Assembly: GCF_007625075.1 (NCBI RefSeq)
Contig: NZ_QMIE01000018.1
Span: 1-64,000 of the forward strand
Length of the DNA stretch: 64,000 nucleotides
Source: Oceanidesulfovibrio indonesiensis
Lineage (GTDB): Bacteria; Desulfobacterota; Desulfovibrionia; Desulfovibrionales; Desulfovibrionaceae
Direction of reading: 5' to 3'
This document shows, one piece after another, positions 34,397-43,247 of the stretch; the first letter of the stretch is position 1; each line of letters opens with the position of its first letter. A model generated the notes under the pieces. The model worked only from the letters and a program-made list of their open reading frames with translations, ran no database searches and was not told the origin of the DNA. The translations under genes were made by a program, and so were the position numbers.

Positions 34397-34813
34397 ATGG
34401 CGGACATCGACGATCTTTCCCGTGTCATCGTGGAGTTCTACGAGAAGTTGTCGTCCTGGGAGCACAGCGTCGTGCGGGATCAGGGCATGACCTTGCCGCA
34501 GATGCACACGCTGGAGATTCTGGGCGTGAACCAGCCCCTGCGAATGAAGGAGCTGGCTCAGAAAATGGGCGTGACAACCGGCACTCTGACCGTGCAGGTG
34601 GACCGGCTGGAACGGGCCGGCATGGTGCGCCGCCGTCCGCATCAGGAGGACCGGCGCTCCATCCTCGTGGAGCTCACCGACACAGGCCGGGAGCTGTTCA
34701 CGGAGCACCACGGCCTGCACGAGCAGCTCACCCGCGACATCACTGCCGGACTCACGGACGAGGAGCGCGACCAGCTCGTCGATCTGCTGGGCCGGCTCAC
34801 TCGCGAGTTCTGA
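34397..34813 (+). CDS. MarR-family transcriptional regulator
   Basis: The 138-residue protein has the MarR winged-helix order: MTLPQMHTLEILG, MKELAQKMGVTTGTLTVQVDRLERAGMVRRRPHQEDRRSILVELT with the wing, and a C-terminal dimer helix. AAGGAG lies about 9 nt before the ATG. Proteins of this type respond to phenolic or oxidant ligands and often repress neighbouring genes. No obvious partner operon follows; the VOC-family gene is 308 nt away. Confidence 0.93.
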   Translation: MADIDDLSRVIVEFYEKLSSWEHSVVRDQGMTLPQMHTLEILGVNQPLRMKELAQKMGVTTGTLTVQVDRLERAGMVRRRPHQEDRRSILVELTDTGRELFTEHHGLHEQLTRDITAGLTDEERDQLVDLLGRLTREF

Positions 34814-35121
34814 TCCAGATGGATATTGGGGCAAACCTGTCTATATAGGGATGTCCTTTCCCGCGTCCCCATCCAAAAGGTTTAATCTGAATGAGACCCG
34901 AAGAGGCGTCTCGCTTAGCAGGTCCTTTCCTCTGCGTTCCTCTATGGGGGCTGCGCGTTCAGTCTGACGGCCCAAATCGAGGGCAACGCCCCCCCAAAAT
35001 CTTCTGGTTGAAAATCACAGCCCCGCGCATAAAGTAGCTTATAGCCGCATCTGTGTCGGAGGCTGCTAAATCCATTCGGTCTCGGGCTTCCACCGTGACT
35101 CAATCAAAAAAGAGGTACGCT
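34814..35121. other. intergenic region between the MarR and VOC genes
   Basis: Nothing recognisable was seen in this stretch: no convincing frame, strong hairpin or repeat. It presumably holds the promoter of the VOC-family gene. Confidence 0.3.
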
Positions 35122-35538
35122 ATGAATCCTATGAAGACGCACGGCATGTTCAGTTGGAATGAGCTTATGACCACAGACGTTACGGCCGCGAAGGAATTCT
35201 ACGGCAAGCTGTTCGGGTGGTCCTTCGAAGAGATGCCCATGGAGCACATGCCGGGCATGACGTATTCCTCGGCTAAAGTCGGAGACCAGTACGTCGGCGG
35301 CATGATGCCTCTGACCCCGGATTGCGCGGAGAAGAATATTCCACCGCACTGGGGCGCATATATCACCGTGGACAATACGGATGAAACCGCCAGCAGATGT
35401 GCTGAACTCGGCGGCGAGGTTCTGTATGGTCCGGTGGACATTCCGAAAGTGGGACGTTTCGCGGTGATTCAGGATCCGCAAGGCGCCGTTATCCAGGTCA
35501 TCAAGTATTTTCCGGAAGCAGAGGGGGATTCGCAATAA
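35122..35538 (+). CDS. VOC-superfamily (glyoxalase/bleomycin-resistance-like) protein
   Basis: The 138-residue protein carries a vicinal-oxygen-chelate fold: FSWNELMTTDVTAAKEFYGKLFGW at the start, a central THW-like IPPHWGAYITVDN strand and a final GRFAVIQDPQGAVIQVIKY. This matches the family with a divalent metal site, but the substrate is unknown. AGAGG lies 6 nt before the ATG. Confidence 0.85.
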   Translation: MNPMKTHGMFSWNELMTTDVTAAKEFYGKLFGWSFEEMPMEHMPGMTYSSAKVGDQYVGGMMPLTPDCAEKNIPPHWGAYITVDNTDETASRCAELGGEVLYGPVDIPKVGRFAVIQDPQGAVIQVIKYFPEAEGDSQ

Positions 35539-35629
35539 TTCAGGAGAAAGGTTCAGGATAACGGCTGTTCCAGCTGTGAATCCCAAGGGCGGTATGCTTC
35601 GATTCAGCAATTGCGGGCCGCACTGCACG

Positions 35630-35665
35630 AAAAACCCCCGGTCCTCATCGCGAGGGCCGGGGGTT
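35630..35665 (-). terminator. intrinsic terminator of nrdD
   Basis: On the minus strand, AACCCCCGG and CCGGGGGTT form 9-bp arms extended by CCCTC/GAGG, followed by TTTTT. It lies 33 nt after the nrdD stop. Confidence 0.9.
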
Positions 35666-35697
35666 GGTCTATGGGGTGATCCCTGCGTGGCAGCGGA

Positions 35698-37764
35698 TCA
35701 GCAGCCGCACAGTTCCGGCGAAATTTCGCCGTAGACCATGCGATCGTCGTACTCGGCCTGCTTGCCTTTGTTCCACTGGGACACCGGGCGGTAATAGCCC
35801 ACGATGCGAGTGTAGACCTCAGTGTCGGCTCCGCAGGTGGGACACTCGTAGTGCTCGCCGTGGACATAGCCATGCTCTTTGCACACGCTGAATGTGGGTG
35901 TGATGGAGAGGTACGGCAGCTTGGTCTGACTGAAGGCCTTGATGATGAAGTTCTTCAGCGCCTTGGTGTCCGGAACGGCCTCGCCGAGGAATGTGTGGAA
36001 CACGCTGCCGCCCGTGTACAGGGGCTGGAGCTTGTCCTGGTGCTCGAGAGCGAAGAGCACGTCCTCGGTGAAGCCAACGGGCAGGGCCGTGGAGTTGGTG
36101 TAGTACGGGGTGCCGTTGCCGGAGGCGGCAATGGCGGAATAGAGGCTCTTGTCGATCTTGGCCAGACGGTAGCTGGTGCCTTCCGCCGGCGTGGCTTCCA
36201 GATTGTAGAGGTTGCCGGTCTCCTCCTGGAAGCGGCTGGTGAGGTCGCGCAGGTGGTGCAAAGTGCGCTGCATGAGACGGATGCCGGCTTCGGTCTCGAT
36301 GCCCTTGCCCAGGAGATTGAGACACGCTTCGTGGCCGCCGACCAGGCCGATGGTGGAGAAGTGGCCGCGGTAGCCGTTCTTCAGGTAGCGCCGCGTCCAG
36401 GGGAACATGCCACGCTCGAGATTGTCGTTGATGAGCTTGCGCTTGAACTCCAGGGCGTCGCGGGCCATCTCCGCGTACTCGGTGATCTGGTCGAGGAAAT
36501 CCTCCTCGCCCTGAGAGAGGTAGGCGAGCTTGGGCAGATTGAGCGTGACAACGCCTATGGAGCCGGTGAGGTCGCCGGCGCCGAACAGGCCGCCGGTTTT
36601 CTTGCGCAGTTCGCGCAGGTCCATCTGCAGACGACAGCACATGGAGCGCACGTCCTCGGGCGAGAGGTCGGAGTTCACGAAGTTCTGGAAGTAGGGAGCG
36701 CCGTATTTGGCGGTGAGCTTCAGCAGGTTGTCGCCGATCTCGCTTTCCCAGGGGAAGTCCTTGGTGATGTTGTACGTGGGAATGGGGAAGGAGAAGATGC
36801 GGTCGTGGTAGTCTCCCTCGCTCATGACCTCCAGGAATGCCCGGTTGATCATTTCCATTTCTTCCACGTAGTCGCCGTACGGTGTGTCCGTGATCTCGCC
36901 GCCGATGATCGCGCCTTCGGAGGCGATGTGCTTTGGCGGCACAAGGTCGAAGGACAGGTTGGTGAACGGCGACTGCCCGCCCCAGCGCGAGGTGGTGTTC
37001 AGGTTGAACACGAACTTCTGCATGGCCTGGCGGACCTGATGATAGGAGAGGCCGTCATGCCGCACAAAGGGCGCGAGGTAGGTGTCCACGTTGTTGAACG
37101 CCTGGGCGCCGGCCCACTCGTTCTGCAGCGTGCCCAGGAAATTGACCATCTGGCCGAGGATGGCGTCGAAGTGCTTGGCCGGACCGGCCGAGGAGCGGCC
37201 GTCCAGGTTGAAGCCTTCGAGCAGCAGATCGCGCAAGGACCAGCCGGCGCAGTAGCCGGCCAGGCCGAAAGAAAGGTCGTGAATATGGAAGTAACCGTGA
37301 TTGTGCGCCTCGCGCACCTCCATGGGGTACTTCTCCAGGGCGTAGCGCGCCTGGATGGTGCCCGAGAGGTGGAGCATGAGTCCCTGGAAGGAATGGCTCA
37401 TGTTCGCGTTCTCGTTCACGCGCCAGTCGGCCTTGTCCAGATAGTTGTCTATGGTCTCGGAGATGTCGAGATACGCGGCGGTCTGCTCGCGGATCTGGCG
37501 GCGCTGCTCGCGGTAGATGATATAGCGCTTGGCCGCATCGAAAAGCCGGGACTCCATGAGGACCTGTTCGACAGTGTCCTGGACGAGTTCCTGCTCGGGA
37601 ACGTCGACGCCTTCGAGCTTCCTCTCGACCTTAAGCGCAAGCCTCTTGGAAAGGATCGGGTCCTTGATCCCCGTGACTTGCAGCGCTTTCAGGATTGCAT
37701 GCGCTATGCGATCCGCCGACCAGGTCTCCAGGCATCCGTCGCGTTTCCTGATCTGCTTTGGCAT
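35698..37764 (-). CDS. nrdD: anaerobic (class III) ribonucleoside-triphosphate reductase
   Basis: The 688-residue protein starts with an ATP-cone allosteric domain (about 1-95). The glycyl-radical barrel follows, with GLAGYCAGWSLRDLLLEG and the nucleotide-binding regions. The C-terminus has the zinc-type cysteines (CKEHGYVHGEHYECPTCG) and the glycyl-radical site in TRIVGYYRP, near residue 661, then ends in CGC. It reduces ribonucleotides to deoxyribonucleotides without oxygen, as expected in a strict anaerobe. GGGAGG lies 4 nt before the ATG, inside the nrdG frame. Confidence 0.96.
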   Translation of the reverse strand: MPKQIRKRDGCLETWSADRIAHAILKALQVTGIKDPILSKRLALKVERKLEGVDVPEQELVQDTVEQVLMESRLFDAAKRYIIYREQRRQIREQTAAYLDISETIDNYLDKADWRVNENANMSHSFQGLMLHLSGTIQARYALEKYPMEVREAHNHGYFHIHDLSFGLAGYCAGWSLRDLLLEGFNLDGRSSAGPAKHFDAILGQMVNFLGTLQNEWAGAQAFNNVDTYLAPFVRHDGLSYHQVRQAMQKFVFNLNTTSRWGGQSPFTNLSFDLVPPKHIASEGAIIGGEITDTPYGDYVEEMEMINRAFLEVMSEGDYHDRIFSFPIPTYNITKDFPWESEIGDNLLKLTAKYGAPYFQNFVNSDLSPEDVRSMCCRLQMDLRELRKKTGGLFGAGDLTGSIGVVTLNLPKLAYLSQGEEDFLDQITEYAEMARDALEFKRKLINDNLERGMFPWTRRYLKNGYRGHFSTIGLVGGHEACLNLLGKGIETEAGIRLMQRTLHHLRDLTSRFQEETGNLYNLEATPAEGTSYRLAKIDKSLYSAIAASGNGTPYYTNSTALPVGFTEDVLFALEHQDKLQPLYTGGSVFHTFLGEAVPDTKALKNFIIKAFSQTKLPYLSITPTFSVCKEHGYVHGEHYECPTCGADTEVYTRIVGYYRPVSQWNKGKQAEYDDRMVYGEISPELCGC

Positions 37765-38497
37765 GGGTCCTCCCGGAATCTCTCGATTGAGGTTCTCTGT
37801 ATTGTTGAAGAGTCAGTGTGAAGCCGTCGGGCAGCAGGTTGCGCACTTCGGCGATGTCATCGTCAGTAAGGAACGGGACTCTGGTGGTCCGGAATACGAA
37901 CCGCTCCGGTGCGCGCCGGGCGAGGGCGAATATGCGCCCGATGTTCGCGGCGGCCTGTTCGGCGGTGACGCCCTTGCCCGTGAGCTGCGGATATTTGGCG
38001 AAGGGACCTTTCACGTCCACGTAGAATTCGTCGGCCAGATTGGCGTGGAAGAGGATTTCCACCACGTCGGGGCGCATGCCGTTGGTGTCCAGCTTGATGG
38101 GCAGCCCTGTGGACTTGAGGTCGCGCAGCAGAAGCGGCAGGTCGCGATAGGATGTGGGCTCGCCGCCGGAAACCACGATGCCGTCGTACCAGCGTTTGCG
38201 CTTGGCCGCGAGCTCGTGCACGACGTGTTGTTTGACGCGGGGCAGGTACGTGTGTCGCCAGGCGAGGTCTCCGTTGTGGCAGGTGGGGCAGTGCAGGTTG
38301 CACCCGCCCACGAAAAGCACGAAGACCGTCCGGCCGGGCCAGTCGGACAGGCTCATGGGCTCGATCCCGCGGACATTGCACCAGCCTGGCGCCACGCTGG
38401 GCAGCACATGAGTGTCCGGCTGGACTGGCGCCTGCTCGCCGGTCATGGCGACATGAAGAGCGCCATGCGCTGTGGAACTGGAAGCTGTGTTTTGCAT
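37631..38497 (-). CDS. nrdG: anaerobic ribonucleotide reductase activating protein (radical SAM)
   Basis: The frame has 288 residues. The radical-SAM cluster motif is CNLHCPTC (about residues 66-73), preceded by the family block IEPMSLSDWPGRTVFVLFVGG. The SGGEP motif follows (about 115). The enzyme makes the glycyl radical in NrdD. The start is uncertain: no good ribosome site precedes 38497, and the first 40 residues look unlike the family. The end is also odd: the frame runs 134 nt into nrdD, adding a polar tail (after LTLQQYREPQ) that is not typical of NrdG. Either the genes truly overlap or a frameshift is present. Confidence 0.9.
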   Translation of the reverse strand: MQNTASSSTAHGALHVAMTGEQAPVQPDTHVLPSVAPGWCNVRGIEPMSLSDWPGRTVFVLFVGGCNLHCPTCHNGDLAWRHTYLPRVKQHVVHELAAKRKRWYDGIVVSGGEPTSYRDLPLLLRDLKSTGLPIKLDTNGMRPDVVEILFHANLADEFYVDVKGPFAKYPQLTGKGVTAEQAAANIGRIFALARRAPERFVFRTTRVPFLTDDDIAEVRNLLPDGFTLTLQQYREPQSRDSGRTHAKADQETRRMPGDLVGGSHSACNPESAASHGDQGPDPFQEACA

Positions 38498-38993
38498 CGA
38501 ATATACGTTACGGTGTTATGCCGTCGTCAAAGAGAACGTTCCGAAAAACGGCGTGAAACCTGCACCCAAACCGTTTCCAAACAAAATGTAATTATGCGTG
38601 AAGGGGTCAGGAATCTAGCAAATCTTTAGAAAAAGAAGGCTGCCTCGATTCAGATCCAGTAGATACATTTTCTAGGAATTTTTGTACAGCCAGCAGTTTG
38701 CGGGAAAGGAAAGAGTCACAGATTTTCGCTCTGAAATGATTGGACAAAAAAATGTTTTCCGCAGCTTGGGGAAGAAACGGACAGATTTGTTCGGGTTCGT
38801 GCGGTCTGAATTGCGTTCAATGCGCTGAACCCGCGTGCCTCCTGGATTTCAGATGTCAGTTTGGTTTTTTGTATTAAAAAAGCCTGCAAAGTCAAATGGT
38901 TGTGTGTATTGTTACGGAATGTTAAGAGATACGAGGGGGATGCCAGTTTGAGCTCCCAAAATCAAGATTTTTGCGAGAAAAAATCACGAAACT
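38498..38993. other. AT-rich intergenic region upstream of nrdG
   Basis: This stretch is clearly richer in A and T than the rest of the window. It holds a weak hairpin of T6/A6 around 38870 and must contain the nrdGD promoter. I looked for an NrdR box, a cobalamin riboswitch and small frames and found none that I can support. Confidence 0.35.
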
Positions 38994-39021
38994 GAAAAAC
39001 GGCCCCTGGGTGCCAGGAGCC
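38994..39021 (-). terminator. intrinsic terminator downstream of cheY
   Basis: On the minus strand, GGCTCCTGG and CCAGGGGCC form a stem with a 3-nt loop, followed by GTTTTT. It lies about 170 nt after the cheY stop. Confidence 0.85.
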
Positions 39022-39189
39022 GCCGTGCGGATAATCCAGTGGAGAAAGCAGGGCAAGTCTGTCGGGCCTGCCCCGGGCAGAACCCGTCGCCTCAGCGCAG
39101 CTATTAGCCGCAACCGTCCAGGCCTCCGTCTGTTCCGGAGGCGGCCGTTCGTGCCGGTGGGTGATCGCCGCTTCAGCCGCGGCTATTGT

Positions 39190-39570
39190 CTACTCGAATA
39201 TCTTATCAATCTTCTGCTTCAGCGTCTCAGCCGTAAAGGGCTTGACGATGTAGTTGGAGACCTTTGCCTGGACTGCCTCGATGATGTTTTCCTGCTGCGC
39301 CTCGGCCGTGACCATGAGGAAAGGCAGGTCGCCGAATTCCTCGCTGGCCCGTACCTTGCGCAGAAACTCGATGCCGGTCATCTGGGGCATGTTCCAGTCG
39401 GAAATGATGAAGTCGATTCCGCCCTTGTTGAGAACCTCCCATCCCGTGGTGCCGTCGTCAGCTTCTTCGATGTTGTTGAAGCCGAGCTGGCGGAGGATGT
39501 TCTTGATGATCCTGCGCATGGTGGAAAAGTCGTCTACGACGAGAATACGCATGTTTGTGTCGGCGGGCAT
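39190..39570 (-). CDS. cheY: CheY-type single-domain response regulator
   Basis: The 126-residue protein is a bare receiver: VVDDFSTMRRIIKNILRQLG at the start, the acceptor aspartate in DFIISDWNMPQMTG, the threonine in MVTAEA and the lysine in VKPF. The sequence closely follows chemotaxis CheY. With the cheX gene next upstream on the same strand, it fits control of the flagellar motor with CheX as CheY-P phosphatase. AAGGAG lies 11 nt before the ATG. Confidence 0.93.
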   Translation of the reverse strand: MPADTNMRILVVDDFSTMRRIIKNILRQLGFNNIEEADDGTTGWEVLNKGGIDFIISDWNMPQMTGIEFLRKVRASEEFGDLPFLMVTAEAQQENIIEAVQAKVSNYIVKPFTAETLKQKIDKIFE

Positions 39571-39807
39571 ATTCGAAAACGCTCCTTTGCGTTGACGTTC
39601 AATCTATTGTTGCAAATCAGTAGTTGCTTTTTCAGGCAAATGCAACATGCAAAGCGTTGACGCGGCAGCACATGGGCGCGCGCTCGCATGCGATGTCCGG
39701 AAATTTGCTGTGCGGTTTCTTCATGTGAGTCAATGTATCATCTTTTTGCGTCGGCTGCATGCCTCGAAAGTATGCGATGTATGTGCATGCAGGGCCGCGT
39801 TCCCGCA

Positions 39808-40278
39808 TTACTCGAAGACGAACTCCACGTAGAACTCCCCGTAGTCTGTGCTGAACGGGATGGAGACCACGGGATTGGTCGTGATGTGAGTAATGGTGTG
39901 GTTGTCGCCCATGACTACCGAAGGCGTCGACCCCGCGAAGTTGAGTCCCATCTCCACCAGGTTCGCCCGGGCCTGGCCCGAGATCATGTTTGCGATCTCG
40001 CCCACGGCGTCCTTGGCGTCCTGGAGGATGTCCTCGATGTCGTCCCCCAGCATGGCCTTGACCACGGCAATGGCGCAGCGCTTGGTGAAGGAGACGGAAA
40101 TGGCCCCGTTCTTCGTACCTGTTATGCCGATAATGGCGGAGATGTCGCCGGTGGCGGTGTTGTCCTTCTTCACGAACGGCTTGCCCGGCTTGGGCTCGAT
40201 CATGGCCATGGTGGCAAGAACGTCGGTGGTCGCCTTGATGAAAGGTTTGGCTATCTCCACGCCACTCGGTTCGGTCAT
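39808..40278 (-). CDS. cheX: CheX-type CheY-phosphate phosphatase
   Basis: The 156-residue protein has the CheX/CheC-like helix (about 85-110) DAVGEIANMISGQARANL with the E-x2-N phosphatase motif (EIAN). The start at 40278 follows AAGGAG. It dephosphorylates CheY-P in organisms that lack CheZ. It lies 237 nt upstream of cheY in the same direction. Confidence 0.9.
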   Translation of the reverse strand: MTEPSGVEIAKPFIKATTDVLATMAMIEPKPGKPFVKKDNTATGDISAIIGITGTKNGAISVSFTKRCAIAVVKAMLGDDIEDILQDAKDAVGEIANMISGQARANLVEMGLNFAGSTPSVVMGDNHTITHITTNPVVSIPFSTDYGEFYVEFVFE

Positions 40279-40362
40279 TCTGGTGCGCTCCTTCGCATTG
40301 GTTGGCTCCCGGGGCGCAACATAGATGTTGCCCCCGGTGCCCTTTCTTGGCAAAAAGGAAGG

Positions 40363-40398
40363 GGGATGTCCAGGAACAGGCGTCAGAATGGACATCCC
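40363..40398. promoter_or_regulatory. inverted repeat between cheX and the GGDEF-EAL gene
   Basis: GGGATGTCC and GGACATCCC are perfect 9-bp inverted repeats 18 nt apart, in the divergent control region. No T run follows, so I prefer an operator or leader hairpin over a terminator. Confidence 0.35.
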
Positions 40399-40535
40399 TC
40401 TGCGCGTTATCGCACGCTGATATTGGGGGCCACGATGCGACTGGAGCGTCGCGTGTGGCCATTTTTACTTGGATCAGTCCATTCCTGAGAGCGTTCGGCA
40501 GTTCCCGGGGGATGCCGGACCAACATGCTACATAC

Positions 40536-43184
40536 ATGACGCAAACAATATCCATTACGGGCCGCACCGTGCTCGTCGTCGATGACGAACCGATCAACAC
40601 CAAGCTGCTCGGTGCGTACCTGAAACGCGCCGGGTACAATGCCATCGAAGCGCAGAACGGTGGGGATGCGCTGATAAAGGCCCGGTCTCAGCCGGATCTC
40701 ATCCTTCTGGACATCATGATGCCGGAGATGGACGGGTTTGAGACCTGCCGTCGGCTCAAGGCCGATGACGCGACCCGCGACATACCGGTGATTTTCCTCT
40801 CCGCGCTTTCGGACACGGAGATCAAGACCAGGGGGCTGGAAGTCGGCGGCGTGGATTACGTCTCCAAACCGTTCGATTCCAGGGAATTGCTGGCTCGGGT
40901 GAGCACGCACCTCACCCTGCGCGAGCAGGAACGCAAAATCCGCAGCTACGCCGAAACCCTGGAAGAGAAGGTCGCGGAGCGCACAAATAAGCTGCTGGCC
41001 GCCGAAGCCGAACTCCAGCGGGACTTCGATATCCAGAGCGTTGTCAACGCTCTGCTGCGGATATCGCTCGACGATGTGGAGCTGGACGAATTCCTGCACA
41101 CCTCTTTGAAGCAGATACTGTCCGTGCCGCTTCTTTCTTTCGAGAACCGCGGCGCAATATTCCTGGATACCGAAGATACGGGCGAGATGAGCCTCGTGAG
41201 CTATCTGGAACTGCCTGAGGAGACCGTGGGCCGCTGCCGGCATCTGGACACGGTCGCCTGCCCCTGCACCGAAGCTCTGGTGACGCGCAGCATAGCCGCC
41301 ACCGTGGAAGAGCTGGACGACGGCACGGAGCAGCACCATGTCTGCGCGCCCATCAACCACGGCGAGATGCTTCTCGGCGTCATAGACATCCACCTCAAAG
41401 AAGGCCACACACCGGACACCAAGGAAATGGAATTCCTTGATGCCGTGGCCAACACCATGGCTCGGGTCATCCTCTACAAGCGTGCGATCCGAGACCTCAT
41501 GAGGTCGGAGCAGCATTACCGGACCATTTTCGAAAGCACCGGAACGGCTATGGCCATTACGGACAAGCAGGGAGCCATCCTGCTCGCCAACTCCGAGTTC
41601 CAGCGCATCTCCGGACTGAGCGAGCAGAGCTGGGAATACGCCACTGTCTACGACGCCATCCACGAGGACGACCGGGACAGGGCGCGGCGACATGTCAAGC
41701 GCGTTACATCCGGTCAGGAAAAATCCATAATGCTTGAAGTGCGGATGGCCGGCGGCAGCGACTTCGAGCAGCGAAGCTCTACGCTCGTTGCATCGAATCT
41801 GCCGGATGGCGAGGAGTACGTGCTCTCCTTGTTGGATGTGACGGACCGCAAACGCGCCGAGCAGCAGGTGTTGCACAACGCGCGGCACGATGCCCTTACC
41901 GGACTGCCGAATCGCGTCTACCTGCTGGATACGCTTGGCGAAGCGGTGCAGCGCGCCCAGGACAATGTGGACAGCCGGTTTGTGGTGCTGGTCATGGACC
42001 TGGACCGCTTCAACATGATCAACGAGAGCCTGGGACACACCATCGGCGACAGGCTGCTGGTGGCAATGGCCGGTCGACTCAAAAGCGTGATTGGGCAGGC
42101 GGGGTTGCTATGCAGATTGGGCGGTGATGAGTTCGCCGTCCTGCTTGGCGATGTGGAAGACGTGAACGCCGGCGAGAGCCTGGCCAGGAAAATTCTGGAC
42201 ATGATACGCCAGCCCTTCGCCTTTGGGGAACAGGAGCTCGTGACCACGTCGTCCATCGGCATAGCCACCAGCGACATAGGCTACACCAGGCCGGAGGACG
42301 TGCTTCGCGATGCCGAAACAGCCCTGCACCGCGCAAAGCTTCGCGGAAAGGCGCGGTACGAGGTCTTCGATTTCGAAATGCACCTCAAGGCGCGCAGGCT
42401 CATGCAGCTGGTAACGGACATGCGCCAGGCGATAAAACGCCAGGAGTTCGTCCTGCACTATCAGCCCATCGTCTCGCTGCAGACAGGCCGGGTGGAGGGC
42501 GTGGAAGCGCTCATTCGCTGGCAGCATCCTGGGCACGGCCTCGTTTCGCCTGGGGAGTTCATCCCGGTGGCGGAGGAGTCCGGGCTCATCATTCCCATAG
42601 GCCAGTGGGCGCTGGAAGAAGCCTGCCGGGCCATGGCCCGCTTCTCCGAGCGGTTCGGCGAGGAGCTCATGCTGTCTGTGAACATCTCGGGCAAACAGTT
42701 CGCCCAGGAGGACCTGTTCGACCACGTCAAACGGGCCCTGGTCCTTTCCGGCATGAAGCCGAGGAACCTGAAGCTGGAGATCACCGAGAGCGTGGTCATG
42801 GAAAACGCGCAGCACGCCATCGAACTGCTCAAGCGGCTCAAGTCCCTGGAATTGCAGGTCTCCATCGACGATTTCGGCACCGGCTACTCCTCGCTCTCCT
42901 ACCTGCAGCGATTCCCGGTGGACATGCTCAAGATCGACCGTTCGTTCGTCTCCATGATGGATGTGGGCTCGGAAAACATGGAGATCGCGCGGACCATCGT
43001 GGCGCTTGCGCACAGCCTGTCGCTGGAGGTCGTAGCCGAAGGAGTGGAGACCGTCGAGCAACAAGAAATGCTCCGCGCACTGGGCTGCCAGTTCGCGCAG
43101 GGGTTCTACTACGCCAGGCCGCTGCCCGAATCAGTGCTCATGGACGAGGGCGTCCTGGCCAGTACCTGGCCCATGGGCTCCTGA
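40536..43184 (+). CDS. REC-GAF-PAS-GGDEF-EAL cyclic-di-GMP signalling protein
   Basis: From the ATG at 40536 the protein has 882 residues. The receiver spans about 10-125 (acceptor Asp in LILLDIMMPEMDG). A coiled coil at 130-165, a GAF-like domain (about 165-315), a PAS domain (about 325-445), a GGDEF domain (about 455-610) with intact RLGGDEF, and an EAL domain (about 630-875) with intact EALIRW follow. Both the diguanylate cyclase and phosphodiesterase signatures look complete. No strong ribosome site marks the start; an ATG at 40512 is the alternative. It is divergent from cheX. Confidence 0.9.
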   Translation: MTQTISITGRTVLVVDDEPINTKLLGAYLKRAGYNAIEAQNGGDALIKARSQPDLILLDIMMPEMDGFETCRRLKADDATRDIPVIFLSALSDTEIKTRGLEVGGVDYVSKPFDSRELLARVSTHLTLREQERKIRSYAETLEEKVAERTNKLLAAEAELQRDFDIQSVVNALLRISLDDVELDEFLHTSLKQILSVPLLSFENRGAIFLDTEDTGEMSLVSYLELPEETVGRCRHLDTVACPCTEALVTRSIAATVEELDDGTEQHHVCAPINHGEMLLGVIDIHLKEGHTPDTKEMEFLDAVANTMARVILYKRAIRDLMRSEQHYRTIFESTGTAMAITDKQGAILLANSEFQRISGLSEQSWEYATVYDAIHEDDRDRARRHVKRVTSGQEKSIMLEVRMAGGSDFEQRSSTLVASNLPDGEEYVLSLLDVTDRKRAEQQVLHNARHDALTGLPNRVYLLDTLGEAVQRAQDNVDSRFVVLVMDLDRFNMINESLGHTIGDRLLVAMAGRLKSVIGQAGLLCRLGGDEFAVLLGDVEDVNAGESLARKILDMIRQPFAFGEQELVTTSSIGIATSDIGYTRPEDVLRDAETALHRAKLRGKARYEVFDFEMHLKARRLMQLVTDMRQAIKRQEFVLHYQPIVSLQTGRVEGVEALIRWQHPGHGLVSPGEFIPVAEESGLIIPIGQWALEEACRAMARFSERFGEELMLSVNISGKQFAQEDLFDHVKRALVLSGMKPRNLKLEITESVVMENAQHAIELLKRLKSLELQVSIDDFGTGYSSLSYLQRFPVDMLKIDRSFVSMMDVGSENMEIARTIVALAHSLSLEVVAEGVETVEQQEMLRALGCQFAQGFYYARPLPESVLMDEGVLASTWPMGS

Positions 43185-43247
43185 GCCCGCATCGTCCTTC
43201 AAACCAAGGTCCGTGCAGCCCGGGACGAGCGGCTGCGGTCCGCTTTC

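Noticed and set aside
35851-37821. 656-residue open frame opposite nrdD
   Set aside because: It is the mirror of a firmly identified gene, has Val/Gly/Ala/Glu-rich shadow composition and no ribosome site or family motif.
38498-38993. Riboswitch or NrdR box upstream of nrdG
   Set aside because: I looked for cobalamin-box-like and NrdR-box-like sequence in this AT-rich leader and saw none.
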